A DNA stretch of 64,000 bases from Pedobacter riviphilus. Its GTDB lineage: Bacteria > Bacteroidota > Bacteroidia > Sphingobacteriales > Sphingobacteriaceae. Position 1 is the first letter of the stretch. Each line of letters begins with the position of its first letter. Below the pieces are notes generated by a model. It was not told where the DNA came from, made no database searches, and worked only from the letters and a program-made list of their open reading frames with translations. This document shows positions 46,478-55,583 of the stretch, in pieces. The DNA lies in contig NZ_CP061171.1 of NCBI RefSeq assembly GCF_014692875.1, positions 434,001-498,000 on the forward strand. Direction: 5' to 3'. A program made the translations under genes and the position numbers.

Positions 46478-48082
46478 ATGGGCATGAAATTAAAGGCAAT
46501 TTTATTCGCAATCGTTATACTCGCTTGTCAAAATCGGGCAAGTGCCCAGAAGCCGGTATTTGATCTGAATTTTGATGACGATAACGTAGAAGAGGTTATT
46601 ACACCTAAAGATAGTGCTTACTACGTTGTTGATCTGCAACAATCGCAATATGTAAAGGGCTTAAGCGGGAACGCGCTTGATCTTTCTGCAAACGCTGTTT
46701 TAAGAAGGCCTGTTAAATTGAGTAAAGGCACATTGCCCGAATTTAATGAGCGTACCTCATTTTCTGTACAAGTATGGATTAAAACATTACCCAATGCAAA
46801 AATGGGTACACCTGTAATGGGAAACAAAAATGCAGACGAACTGGCGAGTGCCGGATGGCAGATCTACACACAGGAAAATGGTGCCTGGGCGCTAATTTTA
46901 AATGATGGCAAAAAAAGATATGATTACAAGCCTACTGCAGAAAGACAAAAGATAAACGATGGCAAATGGCATCAGATCGTTTTTACCGTCGACCGTAAAA
47001 AACAAGAAGTATGGATGTTTTTGGATGGAAAAAATGTTGCCGTTTACAATACACCAGGCATTAAAAGCTTTGAAACCAAGCTTGCAACAGTTGTTGGCGG
47101 TACTGACGAAAAGTGGGAGTACGGATCTAACGGACAATGGTATGCCTTTAATGGATACATAGATGAGGTAAAAGTTTGGAATGTGCCCTTAAATACAAAG
47201 GAAGTGAGCGCTTTGTATGAACAGTTTTTCCCCAATACAACAAGAGAGGAAACTTATGATCCTTTACATTTAAAAGTACTGTCGTGGAATATTTGGCATG
47301 GCGGACATCGTTATGGCCAGGCCGTTGGCCTGCAGCGTTTGATTGAAACCATGAAATCAACAAATGCCGATGTTATCGGACTCATAGAAACCTATGGTTC
47401 GGGCGAGGTCATTGCCGATTCTTTAGGCTATTATTTTTATTTGATCAGTTCCAACCTGTCCATCATGAGCCGTTACCCCATAACAGAGACGATCAAGGTA
47501 TTTCACCCTTCTAATTTTGGTGGTGTAAAATTAAAGTTGAGTCAGGATAAAAACCTTGTCTATTTTAATACCTGGTTAAATTATTTGCCCGATGTTGATG
47601 CAAGCATAAGAGAAAAGAAAGAAACTCCACAGCAGCTAGTACAGGATGAGGCACTTACCAGACATGCAGAAATAAAGGAAATCCTAAAAGGCATCGATCC
47701 TTATCTTAAAAATACAGACAACCTGCCTGTTATTATGGGCGGCGATTTTAATATGGGCTCGCATTTAGACTGGATTGCCGAAACCAAGGCCATTCATTTT
47801 AACCTAGAAGTAGAATGGCCCGAAAGTAAAGAAATGATCAAAGCCGGATTGAGGGACAGTTATAGAGAATTGCATAAAAACCCTTTACTCGATCCGGGTT
47901 TAACCTGGGGGGTAAGAGCAGCAACCACCACCAGCAAGTATGGCGTTAGAGATCGTATCGACTTTATTTACTATAAAGGAAAAGGCCTCAATCCAATCGA
48001 ATCGAGGGTGATCGACTATCACCCTGTGATGTTTCCCTCAGACCATGCAGCTGTAATAACCAGTTTTCAATTAAAGAAATAA
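46478..48082 (+). CDS. LamG-like domain fused to endonuclease/exonuclease/phosphatase-family hydrolase
   Basis: A 534-residue exported two-domain protein. After a signal (ILACQNRASAQ), residues about 25-240 form a LamG/concanavalin-type beta sandwich (FDLNFDDDNVEEV, WHQIVFTVDRKKQEVWMFLDGKNV, GYIDEVKVWNVPLNTKEVSALYEQF), a glycan or lipid-binding fold. Residues about 255-534 are an EEP metal-dependent phosphoesterase: LKVLSWNIWHGG, DVIGLIETYGSGE, IMGGDFNMGSHLDW and SDHAAVITSFQL. EEP enzymes cleave phosphodiesters such as nucleic acids, sphingomyelin-type lipids or inositol phosphates. An extracellular lectin-like fusion suggests a surface polymer or lipid substrate; this is inference. Confidence 0.88.
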   Translation: MGMKLKAILFAIVILACQNRASAQKPVFDLNFDDDNVEEVITPKDSAYYVVDLQQSQYVKGLSGNALDLSANAVLRRPVKLSKGTLPEFNERTSFSVQVWIKTLPNAKMGTPVMGNKNADELASAGWQIYTQENGAWALILNDGKKRYDYKPTAERQKINDGKWHQIVFTVDRKKQEVWMFLDGKNVAVYNTPGIKSFETKLATVVGGTDEKWEYGSNGQWYAFNGYIDEVKVWNVPLNTKEVSALYEQFFPNTTREETYDPLHLKVLSWNIWHGGHRYGQAVGLQRLIETMKSTNADVIGLIETYGSGEVIADSLGYYFYLISSNLSIMSRYPITETIKVFHPSNFGGVKLKLSQDKNLVYFNTWLNYLPDVDASIREKKETPQQLVQDEALTRHAEIKEILKGIDPYLKNTDNLPVIMGGDFNMGSHLDWIAETKAIHFNLEVEWPESKEMIKAGLRDSYRELHKNPLLDPGLTWGVRAATTTSKYGVRDRIDFIYYKGKGLNPIESRVIDYHPVMFPSDHAAVITSFQLKK

Positions 48083-48085
48083 GAA

Positions 48086-49054
48086 ATGGACAGAAAAGAA
48101 TTTTTAAAAACAACAGGACTGGCAGGCGGTACCATGCTTTTTGCCCGGTTTCCTGAATTAAGCCCCGCGAAAAAGAAAATCAGGATTGGTATGATCACCG
48201 ATCTCCACCACGATATTATGCACGATGGGATATCACGTTTATCCGCTTTTATTGATGAAATGAACAGGGAGCAGCCCGATTTTATTATACAGGGCGGCGA
48301 TTTCTGTTTTCCGAAAAAGGCAAATATTCCGCTTATGGATGTTTGGAATCAGTTTAAAGGCCCTAAATACCATGTAATCGGTAATCATGATACGGATGGT
48401 GGATATACGCGCGATCAGGTAGTTGCGTTCTGGAATGCCAAAGCTAAATACTACTCTTTTGATGTGAATGGTTTCCATTTTATCATTCTGGATGGAAATG
48501 AGCACAATGAAAGTGCCGACCGCCCCAAAGGTTATGCCCGCTTTATTTCGCCCGTACAGCTCAATTGGCTTAGAAAAGATCTAGAATCAACAGATTTAGA
48601 AACAGTGGTTTTTTGTCATCAGGGCTTAGATAATGATGCGGGTGGACTGGAAAACGGTACAATGTTGCGATATACACTTGAACAGGCCAACAAGAAAGCG
48701 GGTAAGCAAAAAGTAATGATGGTGATCAGTGGTCATCATCACCAGGATTACTACAATTACATCAATAACATTCATTATGTACAGATCAACAGTGCGTCGT
48801 ACCAATGGCTGGGCGATAAGTATAAAGAAAGCCGTTACTCTGAAGAGGTAGATAAAACACATCCAAACATTAAATATACCGTGCCCTATAAAGATCCGAT
48901 TTGGGCGATGATTGAGATTGACCATAAAAACAGAATTACAATTAAAGGCAAAAAAACTGTTTTCGTGGGTTCATCGCCCGAGAAATTAGGCGTAAATATA
49001 GACGATTATATTTATCCGATTGTGCCCTATATATCAGATAGAAACTTAGGGTAA
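48086..49054 (+). CDS. exported metallophosphoesterase (first)
   Basis: A 322-residue calcineurin-like phosphoesterase. The N-terminus MDRKEFLKTTGLAGGTMLF resembles a Tat-type leader with RK instead of RR. Metal motifs in order: RIGMITDLHHD, IIQGGDFCF, HVIGNHDTDGG, VFCHQGLDNDAGG and MVISGHHHQDYYN. These are the D-x-H, GD, GNHD, H and GHxH residues of the family. It starts 4 bases after the LamG-EEP gene and 19 bases before the next phosphoesterase. The pair differ in sequence and probably in substrate. Confidence 0.9.
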   Translation: MDRKEFLKTTGLAGGTMLFARFPELSPAKKKIRIGMITDLHHDIMHDGISRLSAFIDEMNREQPDFIIQGGDFCFPKKANIPLMDVWNQFKGPKYHVIGNHDTDGGYTRDQVVAFWNAKAKYYSFDVNGFHFIILDGNEHNESADRPKGYARFISPVQLNWLRKDLESTDLETVVFCHQGLDNDAGGLENGTMLRYTLEQANKKAGKQKVMMVISGHHHQDYYNYINNIHYVQINSASYQWLGDKYKESRYSEEVDKTHPNIKYTVPYKDPIWAMIEIDHKNRITIKGKKTVFVGSSPEKLGVNIDDYIYPIVPYISDRNLG

Positions 49055-49072
49055 GCAAATTTAAACACACAA

Positions 49073-50011
49073 ATGAAAAGAAGAGATTTAATTAAAACAC
49101 TTGGAGCCACAGTAGGAACAATCGCTTTGAGCAGTGTGGCAGATACATCAATTGCTGCTCCGGTTAAAAAAAAGAAGCTTTTAAAAATTGCGCACATCAC
49201 TGATGTACATATCAGACCAGAACATAATGCTGTTGCCCGTTTTAAGAAATGCCTCGAAATGATTAAAAAGGATAAAGTAGACCTTATTCTTAATGGTGGC
49301 GATTCTATTTATGCTGCAGATTATAATAACATTACCAAAGATCGCGTAGAGCAGCAATGGGCCTGCTGGAATGAAAGTGTGCAAGTGGTTAAAGGTATTC
49401 CTATGTATCACGTGTTAGGAAATCATGACATGTGGTGGCAGGGCAAAGATGATGAGCTGGGCGGTAAAGCCGGAGTATTAAAGATGCTGGGATTGAAGCA
49501 TAACTACTACAGTTTTGATCAAAATGGCTGGCATTTTATCATGTTGGATAGTAACCACCCAACAAATCCGGGCATGCTGGATGAAGAACAATGGAACTGG
49601 TTTGTAGAAGATGTAAAAAAGAACAGTCAGGATAAACCTACGCTCATTATGTCACACTATCCCTTATTGAGCTGTACGGGCATTGTAGATAACAAAGCAG
49701 ATTTTAGAGGGCCATTTAAGGTTAGCGGGAGTTACAACCACCTCGATATTATGAAGTTTATTGAAGTGTTTAATCAGAATAAGAACATTAAACTCTGCTT
49801 AAGCGGTCATATTCATTTGCTTGATAAGGTCTGGTACAATGATGTAGCTTATTTGTGTAATGGTGCAACCAGTGGTTTTTGGTGGGAGCCAGGAGATGAT
49901 GGTAAAAGTGCTTATAAACAAACAGCTCCGGGTTATTCTCTTCTTAACCTGTATGATAATGGAAGTTTTGATCATGAATATATTAAGTATGAAAGCGATA
50001 AAATTGGTTAA
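49073..50011 (+). CDS. exported metallophosphoesterase (second, Tat leader)
   Basis: A 312-residue calcineurin-like phosphoesterase with a convincing twin-arginine leader (MKRRDLIKTLGATVGTIALSSVA), suggesting export folded with its metals. The catalytic motifs are LKIAHITDVHIRPE, LILNGGDSIY, HVLGNHDMWW, LIMSHYPLLS and LCLSGHIHLLD. It ends inside the start of the second fucosidase (23-base overlap), so the two are translationally linked. Similar enzymes in this fold act on phosphodiesters or phosphomonoesters; no specific substrate can be read from the sequence. Confidence 0.9.
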   Translation: MKRRDLIKTLGATVGTIALSSVADTSIAAPVKKKKLLKIAHITDVHIRPEHNAVARFKKCLEMIKKDKVDLILNGGDSIYAADYNNITKDRVEQQWACWNESVQVVKGIPMYHVLGNHDMWWQGKDDELGGKAGVLKMLGLKHNYYSFDQNGWHFIMLDSNHPTNPGMLDEEQWNWFVEDVKKNSQDKPTLIMSHYPLLSCTGIVDNKADFRGPFKVSGSYNHLDIMKFIEVFNQNKNIKLCLSGHIHLLDKVWYNDVAYLCNGATSGFWWEPGDDGKSAYKQTAPGYSLLNLYDNGSFDHEYIKYESDKIG

Positions 50012-51476
50012 AGGTATAGGGATCTCCATTCTTATCACATGGTTTTTATCCGCTTCTGTATATGCACAATATGAGGCAAATTGGGCCAGCCTTGATAAAA
50101 GGCCTGTACCCGAATGGTTTAAGGATGCTAAATTCGGGATCTTTATTACCTGGGGTGTTTATTCGGTACCAGCGTACGCCCCAAAAGGGCAATATGCAGA
50201 ATGGTACCAGAATTGGCTGGAAAACAAAGCTTTTAAAGGAGATGTAGCGCGTTATCATAAGAATGTTTTTGGCGATAAAACCTATTACGATCTGGCAAAA
50301 GATTTTAAAGCCGAGCTTTTTAATCCAGATGAATGGGCTACGCTTATTGAAAAATCAGGAGCTAAATATGCAGTACCCGTTGCTAAACACCATGATGGCT
50401 TTAGCTGGTGGCCAAACAAATACAGCAGCCAGGTATGGGGTTTTCCCTGGAGTGCAACAGAGGTAGGGCCTAAAAGAGATCTTTTGGGCGATTTGTTTAA
50501 AGCCCTTCATAAAACATCGGTAAAAGCTGGCGTTTATTTTTCGTGGTACGAGTGGTTTAATCCCTTGTATAAATCAAATCCGGAGAAATTTGCGGTAGAG
50601 TATGCCATTCCACAGGCAAAAGAAATGATCGAAAGATATAAACCTGCAGTATTTTGGACAGATGGAGATTGGAACGATAGCGATACCACCTGGCATTCAA
50701 CCGAATTTTTGAGTTGGTTGTACAATGAAAGCGCGGTAAAAAAAGAGATTGTAACCTACGATCGTTATGGAAAAGGGATAAGGTTTAACCATGGTAGCGT
50801 ATATACGCCAGAATACCAGCCTGATATGGAGTTCGGTGATCATTACTTTGAAGAAAGCAGGGGGATAGGGTTTTCTTATAGTTACAACAAAATGGAGGAT
50901 GCCTGGGATTATAATTCCCCTCAGATTTTAGTATTGTTATTAAGCGACTTGGTGAGTAGGGGCGGAAATTTGTTGCTTAATATCGGTCCGGATGCATCAG
51001 GTAAAATTCCACCTATTATGCAAGAGCGTTTACTGCAAATAGGCGATTGGCTTAAAATAAATGGTCGCGCAATTTACAGTACACGCAAATGGACCAGAAC
51101 CTGCCAATGGAGTGAGGGAAAAAGAGATTATAAGCCAAAAAGAATCGAAGGCGATTTTAAAGAAAATGGCGATTTTATGTTGAAAATAACAGTGGATCCT
51201 GATCCTGGTTATGCGGTAAAAGAATGTTTCTTCACCACTAATCCAAACACCAAAGAGGTATTTGCTATTTTACCCAAGTGGCCATCTGATAATCGTTTTG
51301 TTATAAAAGATCTGCAGTTAAAACCCGGAGCTACGATTAAACTGCTGGAAACCGGAGATGTTATAAAATGGAAAAACCAGGGCAATAATGTTGAGTTAAT
51401 TTTCCCATCATTTAATCCGGCAAAACACAAAAGTCAATATGCCTACGCTTTAAGTATTTTAGAAAAGCCTTTATAA
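49989..51476 (+). CDS. alpha-L-fucosidase, GH29 family (second copy)
   Basis: A 495-residue exported glycosidase. The start at ATG 49989 gives a good signal peptide (GIGISILITWFLSASVYAQ). The frame is open further back but only as a shadow of the phosphoesterase gene. GH29 motifs: PEWFKDAKFGIFITWGVYSVPAY, AKYAVPVAKHHDGFSWW, and PAVFWTDGDWND with the likely nucleophilic Asp. LLLSDLVSRGGNLLLNIGPDASGKIP follows. It differs clearly from the first copy (no large C-terminal module), so the two probably act on different fucose linkages. Confidence 0.92.
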   Translation: MKAIKLVKGIGISILITWFLSASVYAQYEANWASLDKRPVPEWFKDAKFGIFITWGVYSVPAYAPKGQYAEWYQNWLENKAFKGDVARYHKNVFGDKTYYDLAKDFKAELFNPDEWATLIEKSGAKYAVPVAKHHDGFSWWPNKYSSQVWGFPWSATEVGPKRDLLGDLFKALHKTSVKAGVYFSWYEWFNPLYKSNPEKFAVEYAIPQAKEMIERYKPAVFWTDGDWNDSDTTWHSTEFLSWLYNESAVKKEIVTYDRYGKGIRFNHGSVYTPEYQPDMEFGDHYFEESRGIGFSYSYNKMEDAWDYNSPQILVLLLSDLVSRGGNLLLNIGPDASGKIPPIMQERLLQIGDWLKINGRAIYSTRKWTRTCQWSEGKRDYKPKRIEGDFKENGDFMLKITVDPDPGYAVKECFFTTNPNTKEVFAILPKWPSDNRFVIKDLQLKPGATIKLLETGDVIKWKNQGNNVELIFPSFNPAKHKSQYAYALSILEKPL

Positions 51477-51638
51477 GTTGAAAGAGAGATAGAGGCAGTC
51501 TCCATGGATGATCGACTGATTAAATACGGTTATTCAAAAAAATAAAGGGGGTGTTCTGCATTAATAAAATAAAAAAACACCGATTAATACGATGAAGGAA
51601 ATTTTGAGCATGAATGCATTAATCATAAATCGAGGTAA

Positions 51639-52391
51639 ATGAAACGGATATTCACATTTGTTTTATTGTTAAAGCTGATTTTAATTTCTGCTGATCTTTG
51701 TGCACAGCATACTGCCTATAATCAGTTTTGGAACGATTTTCAGTTCGTAACGCCGATAAAAGGCAAATGGAGCAATGAAATAAATATTGGGCAGGTGTGG
51801 ACGAGCGTACCCGGAAATAACAATCCTTTTTATGCCAATGCACAGCTTTATGTCAGGGTTTGGATTCATTATTCACTCCCAAAAGCTAAATTTTCAGTAT
51901 TTACGGGCTATAACCATAATCCAGAAATTAAACTTGCAGCACAGGAAGGGCTTCCAGAAATCAGATCTGCAATCCAAGGTGTTTATTACTTCAGAAAAAC
52001 CCCTTTTACCTTGTCGGCCCGATTGAGGTTAGAGGACCATCGAGACAAACGAAGTTTAGGCGGCTTTGATGAAAGTTACCGGGTAAGAAGTCAGGTGAAA
52101 ATGGTAAAGCCACTAAATACCACAGAAATTGTTAAGGGAGCAGTTTACATGGTGGCTTCAGAAGAAGTATTTACCCAAACGGCTCCCAATGTGTTTAGAC
52201 AGCCGAAGCTTGGAAGCAACAGGATAACCATTGGTTGTGGCTATGCGCTCACGAATGATTTTTTAATCGAAGTGGATTATTCTAATGACTATTATCCCGA
52301 TAAAATGCAGCAGCTTTCTTACCATAGTATGCAGCTGAATTTAAGCTGTTACAATTGGGTAAAAAACCTAAAGGATGCTTTGCTGAAATGA
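51639..52391 (+). CDS. DUF2490-type outer-membrane beta-barrel protein
   Basis: A 250-residue exported protein with a signal (FVLLLKLILISADLCAQ) and alternating amphipathic strands (YNQFWNDFQFVTPIKGKWSNEINIGQVWTSVPGNN, VRVWIHYSLPKAKFSVFTGYNHNP, TLSARLRLEDHRDKRS, NRITIGCGYALTNDFLIEVDYSNDYYP), fitting the DUF2490 family. The function of this family is not established; a porin-like barrel is inferred. It follows the second fucosidase by 162 bases, with no terminator seen. Confidence 0.8.
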   Translation: MKRIFTFVLLLKLILISADLCAQHTAYNQFWNDFQFVTPIKGKWSNEINIGQVWTSVPGNNNPFYANAQLYVRVWIHYSLPKAKFSVFTGYNHNPEIKLAAQEGLPEIRSAIQGVYYFRKTPFTLSARLRLEDHRDKRSLGGFDESYRVRSQVKMVKPLNTTEIVKGAVYMVASEEVFTQTAPNVFRQPKLGSNRITIGCGYALTNDFLIEVDYSNDYYPDKMQQLSYHSMQLNLSCYNWVKNLKDALLK

Positions 52392-52470
52392 AACGAAATA
52401 TTAATAAATAAAAATATTCAATCAGGCATGCTGGAATTTACAATCAGTTTTACCATTCAAATAAAATAAT

Positions 52471-53493
52471 ATGAAGTCAAAACCTGCAACATTAAAGGAA
52501 ATTGCTGATTTACTTGGTGTTTCTATCAGCACTGTTTCACGGTCCTTGATCGATCATCCAACCATTTCTCTGGTGACCAGGGAAAGAGTGAAAAAATTAG
52601 CCAAGAAGGTAAATTACAGGCCAAACCACTCGGCTCTTTCTTTTCGTTCTGGACGTACATTTACCATCGGACTTATTCTTCCCGACCTTTCTGAAACCTT
52701 TTTTTCTACCGCGATGACCGCCATAGAGGAAATGGCAATGGCCAATAATTATGCAGTTTTTGTAGCACAATCAATGAATGTTGAAGCGCGTGAGATTGCT
52801 TTGGTAGAAAAAATGATTGATCTTCGGGTAGATGGGCTATTGGTAGCCCTTTCAAAAGAAACGCAGACTTTTGGTCACTTTTCCAAGCTTAAGGATAATG
52901 GCATTCCGGTTGTGTTTTTCGACCGTGTTCCACCTTATTTTAGCATTCATTCAGTATGTTGCAATATCGAGCTGGCCACTCAACAAGCCGTTGATTTTTT
53001 ATTGAAAAAGGGGCATCGGCGGATAGGCATAATCAATGGGCCAGAAAGCCTGCTTTCGAGCACGGAACGTAAAAACGGTTATATCAAGGCACTGGAAGGT
53101 GAAAAAATCTCTTTAGATCCTTCTTTGTATACAGAATGCGACCTAACAGAAAGCAGTGCAGAAAAAGCGATGGATAAACTTTTGGCATTGACCGAAAGGC
53201 CTAGTGCAGTACTTGCATTTAACGACTATGTTGCCATCTATGCCATCCGGAAACTTAGGGCGCAGAATATCGCCGCTGCAGAATCAATAGATTTTGTAAG
53301 TTTTTCAAACCTTTCTGTGCTCCGCTTTATGGACCACAGGCCTGTGGTCACCATCGAACAATCGCCGGCCTTACAAGGTCAAACCGCAATGCAGATATTA
53401 ATAGAGCTTATCAATTCGGGGTACAGCCGATCAGGATCAGAGCAGCGGTTCAGAAATGTAGTGCTTGAAGGAAAACTGGTGCTGGATAAATAA
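52471..53493 (+). CDS. LacI/GalR family transcription regulator
   Basis: A 340-residue repressor-type regulator. The N-terminal helix-turn-helix and hinge read ATLKEIADLLGVSISTVSRSLIDHPTISLVTRERVKKLAKKVNYRPNHSA. The sugar-binding core follows (TIGLILPDLSETFFSTAMTAIEE, GIPVVFFDRVPPY, HRRIGIINGPESLLSSTERKNGYIKAL, AVLAFNDYVAIYAI), ending with the usual TIEQSPALQGQTAMQILIELI. At the end of the fucosidase/phosphatase locus it is the natural candidate for sugar-responsive control of that locus. Sites of LacI type are visible only at 22361 and 22555. Confidence 0.95.
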   Translation: MKSKPATLKEIADLLGVSISTVSRSLIDHPTISLVTRERVKKLAKKVNYRPNHSALSFRSGRTFTIGLILPDLSETFFSTAMTAIEEMAMANNYAVFVAQSMNVEAREIALVEKMIDLRVDGLLVALSKETQTFGHFSKLKDNGIPVVFFDRVPPYFSIHSVCCNIELATQQAVDFLLKKGHRRIGIINGPESLLSSTERKNGYIKALEGEKISLDPSLYTECDLTESSAEKAMDKLLALTERPSAVLAFNDYVAIYAIRKLRAQNIAAAESIDFVSFSNLSVLRFMDHRPVVTIEQSPALQGQTAMQILIELINSGYSRSGSEQRFRNVVLEGKLVLDK

Positions 53494-53499
53494 TTTAAC

Positions 53500-53780
53500 A
53501 TCTATTGGAGACTATAAAGCTATTGCAAATACAATTCAGAACTATACGAAATCATATATATATTGGGTTACCTCCCATAGAGATGCTACGCTAGAGCCTC
53601 TTATTTTACGCCAATTTGAAAAGTTATTGAGGAAGAATATATTGAAAAACTTTGATCAGAAGATCAAAACGGCCAGCTTGCCCTGAAATGGGGTGATCAG
53701 CTTAAAATGAAACAGGGTGTCAGCATAAATCCGAAACGCGCGGCCATTTTTTCTGAAATACCCAGTAAAGGTGCCTAAAC
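53500..53780 (+). pseudogene. unrecognised degenerate coding remnant
   Basis: Protein-like text appears in shifting frames: DYKAIANTIQNYTKSYIYW, then RDATLEPLILRQFEK, then VIEEEYIEKL, then after a TGA QNGQLALKWGDQLKMKQG and SINPKRAAIFSEIPSKGA to a stop at about 53780. No single frame is open throughout and no start is convincing. I do not recognise the family. The remainder up to the protease gene (53781-53962) shows nothing. Confidence 0.45.
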
Positions 53781-53962
53781 GAAAAATGAATGGTTCGGAT
53801 AAGGAGACAACACACTCTGCACACAAAAGTGGCAGTTCGTATGAATTTGAGATTTCACTGAAAGTGGTTCTTTCCCTATTGGGTGGATTTTCATGAATAA
53901 ATCTGGCTGTGATTCGTTAAGAAATAATGGCCATAAGGAGGCTTTCCCCGACTGCCTGATCC

Positions 53963-55417
53963 CTACTGCCGGATGTTTGTTTTTAAATCCTGTTTGACAT
54001 AATTCAGCCATTCCGCTGCCGGCAGACTGATCTTTACGTCCGGGCTAAACCCTTTCTGATCAATAGGATGAGTATCCGCCCAGCTCATTTTTGATACAGG
54101 AATCATCAAAACCAGCTGTTCGCAGGGAAGCATCGTCCGGCTTGTCGGTCCTTCGTAATCCATCATTCCCACCGTGTTGCCGCCATATCTTTTCGTTTTT
54201 CCACTCTGCTTCATCAAATTAAAGAAGAATTCGGTTGAGCTTCCGCAGAGTCCATCAGTGATCAATGCAACCCTTTCCGGCTTACGCAACACCGAATCCA
54301 ATGGGATGCGAACGCCTGGGATCTCAATGAAAGTGGCCTTGGTATGAGCCAATTCCTCATAAATACTTTTTAGTTTACTCACATAACTGTCAGGGAAGTA
54401 CTTCTGCATCTCTTTCGGCATGGGATTTTTAACAAGAGGTTCGAGTTCCGCGCGTTTTAGTTTAATGTTGTCTGCAGAGATCCTCAATTTCGGGCTGTCC
54501 TGGTCGATTGGACCCGTCATTACATAAGGCAATAAGAAGCTCCAGCCAGAATTGCCTCCCCCGTTGCCACGCAGGTCGATGATCAGGTACCTGCTGGCCC
54601 TGATGGTTTTGTCATTGGCGGCCACCAGCTTTTCAATCCGGCTGTCATTATTAAAAAAAGTGGGGATTTTGATATAGCTTGTTTCCTGGTCCAGCTGCCG
54701 GAAATCCAGCCCGTTGTTGTTGTTTTTCCAGGTATCCAGTTCTTTTCGCTCATCCGGAGTCATGCCTGTACCTGAAATTTTTCCGAAGAGTGCAAAACCC
54801 CACAATTGCAGCAAGCCGCCCCTTCGTTGTGCATACATATCTGTGCTGCCAAATACATTATATTGCTCGAGCAGAAAACCTTTGTGATGCGGCTTTAAAG
54901 AAAAATATACCTGACCTTTGACGTTTCCGGAATCTTTCGACTGGATCACAATGGCCTTATACTGAAGGTTTGGAAACTTTTTAATGACAAGTCGAAGCGA
55001 GCTGTCGGAATTGATCCAGATGCCCTCAAGAGGATCTCCATTTCCGGCTTGAACCGTGTTCAGGATCCTGTCTACGTCCATGAGTTCCCGTTTAGTTTCC
55101 TCTTTCGGATAGTAACTCAGGGAAAAGTGTTTGTCTTTGAAAAACCTGACGTATTGTTTAATCAGGTAGAAACAATCCTCCGTATTTTGTTGCTGGCTGG
55201 ATTTGATCTTGAGTGCGTGTACCAAAAGGGAATAGGCCTTTTTGGTTTTTGAATTTACTTTAGCAGGAAAGCCTGCATAATTAAGCTCCGTTTTCCGGAT
55301 GGTTTCGTTGAGGTTAGCAGAACAGTCACAGGATGTACGCTGAGCGGAAACTGGACGAGTTAAGCAGATAAGAAGCAATAGCGTTAATATTCTACGAGTC
55401 ATAAATAAATATAGCAC
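53963..55417 (-). CDS. S41-family (tail-specific protease type) peptidase
   Basis: A 484-residue exported peptidase. The signal is ILTLLLLICLTRPVSAQ. After an about 250-residue N-terminal part the S41 core begins: SRYLIIDLRGNGGGNSGWSFLLPYVM, then VALITDGLCGSSTEFFFNLMKQSG with the catalytic Ser region, and TVGMMDYEGPTSRTMLPC. No PDZ domain is obvious, which fits the Bacteroidota S41 branch rather than classical CtpA. It is transcribed alone on the minus strand among degraded sequence. Physiological substrate unknown. Confidence 0.85.
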   Translation of the reverse strand: MLYLFMTRRILTLLLLICLTRPVSAQRTSCDCSANLNETIRKTELNYAGFPAKVNSKTKKAYSLLVHALKIKSSQQQNTEDCFYLIKQYVRFFKDKHFSLSYYPKEETKRELMDVDRILNTVQAGNGDPLEGIWINSDSSLRLVIKKFPNLQYKAIVIQSKDSGNVKGQVYFSLKPHHKGFLLEQYNVFGSTDMYAQRRGGLLQLWGFALFGKISGTGMTPDERKELDTWKNNNNGLDFRQLDQETSYIKIPTFFNNDSRIEKLVAANDKTIRASRYLIIDLRGNGGGNSGWSFLLPYVMTGPIDQDSPKLRISADNIKLKRAELEPLVKNPMPKEMQKYFPDSYVSKLKSIYEELAHTKATFIEIPGVRIPLDSVLRKPERVALITDGLCGSSTEFFFNLMKQSGKTKRYGGNTVGMMDYEGPTSRTMLPCEQLVLMIPVSKMSWADTHPIDQKGFSPDVKISLPAAEWLNYVKQDLKTNIRQ

Positions 55418-55583
55418 TTTTCAATAACTGTACCTTAATAAGTTTCGATTCCGTGTAGTAATCGAGCAGGCTTGAAGCTGTTTTGGGTATGGCCCTTTAT
55501 ATATCTTCTTAAAACATGTTTTTTTAAGAATGATTACCATAAACTCAATCCATTATTCAAATCGGAATTTTAGTTTTTGGTAA

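Noticed and set aside
49860..49988. upstream extension of the second fucosidase
   Set aside because: It overlaps the phosphoesterase coding sequence in another frame; the signal peptide starts at 49989.
53775..54011. 78-codon minus-strand frame beyond the S41 gene
   Set aside because: It overlaps the end of the protease gene in another frame and has no recognisable features.
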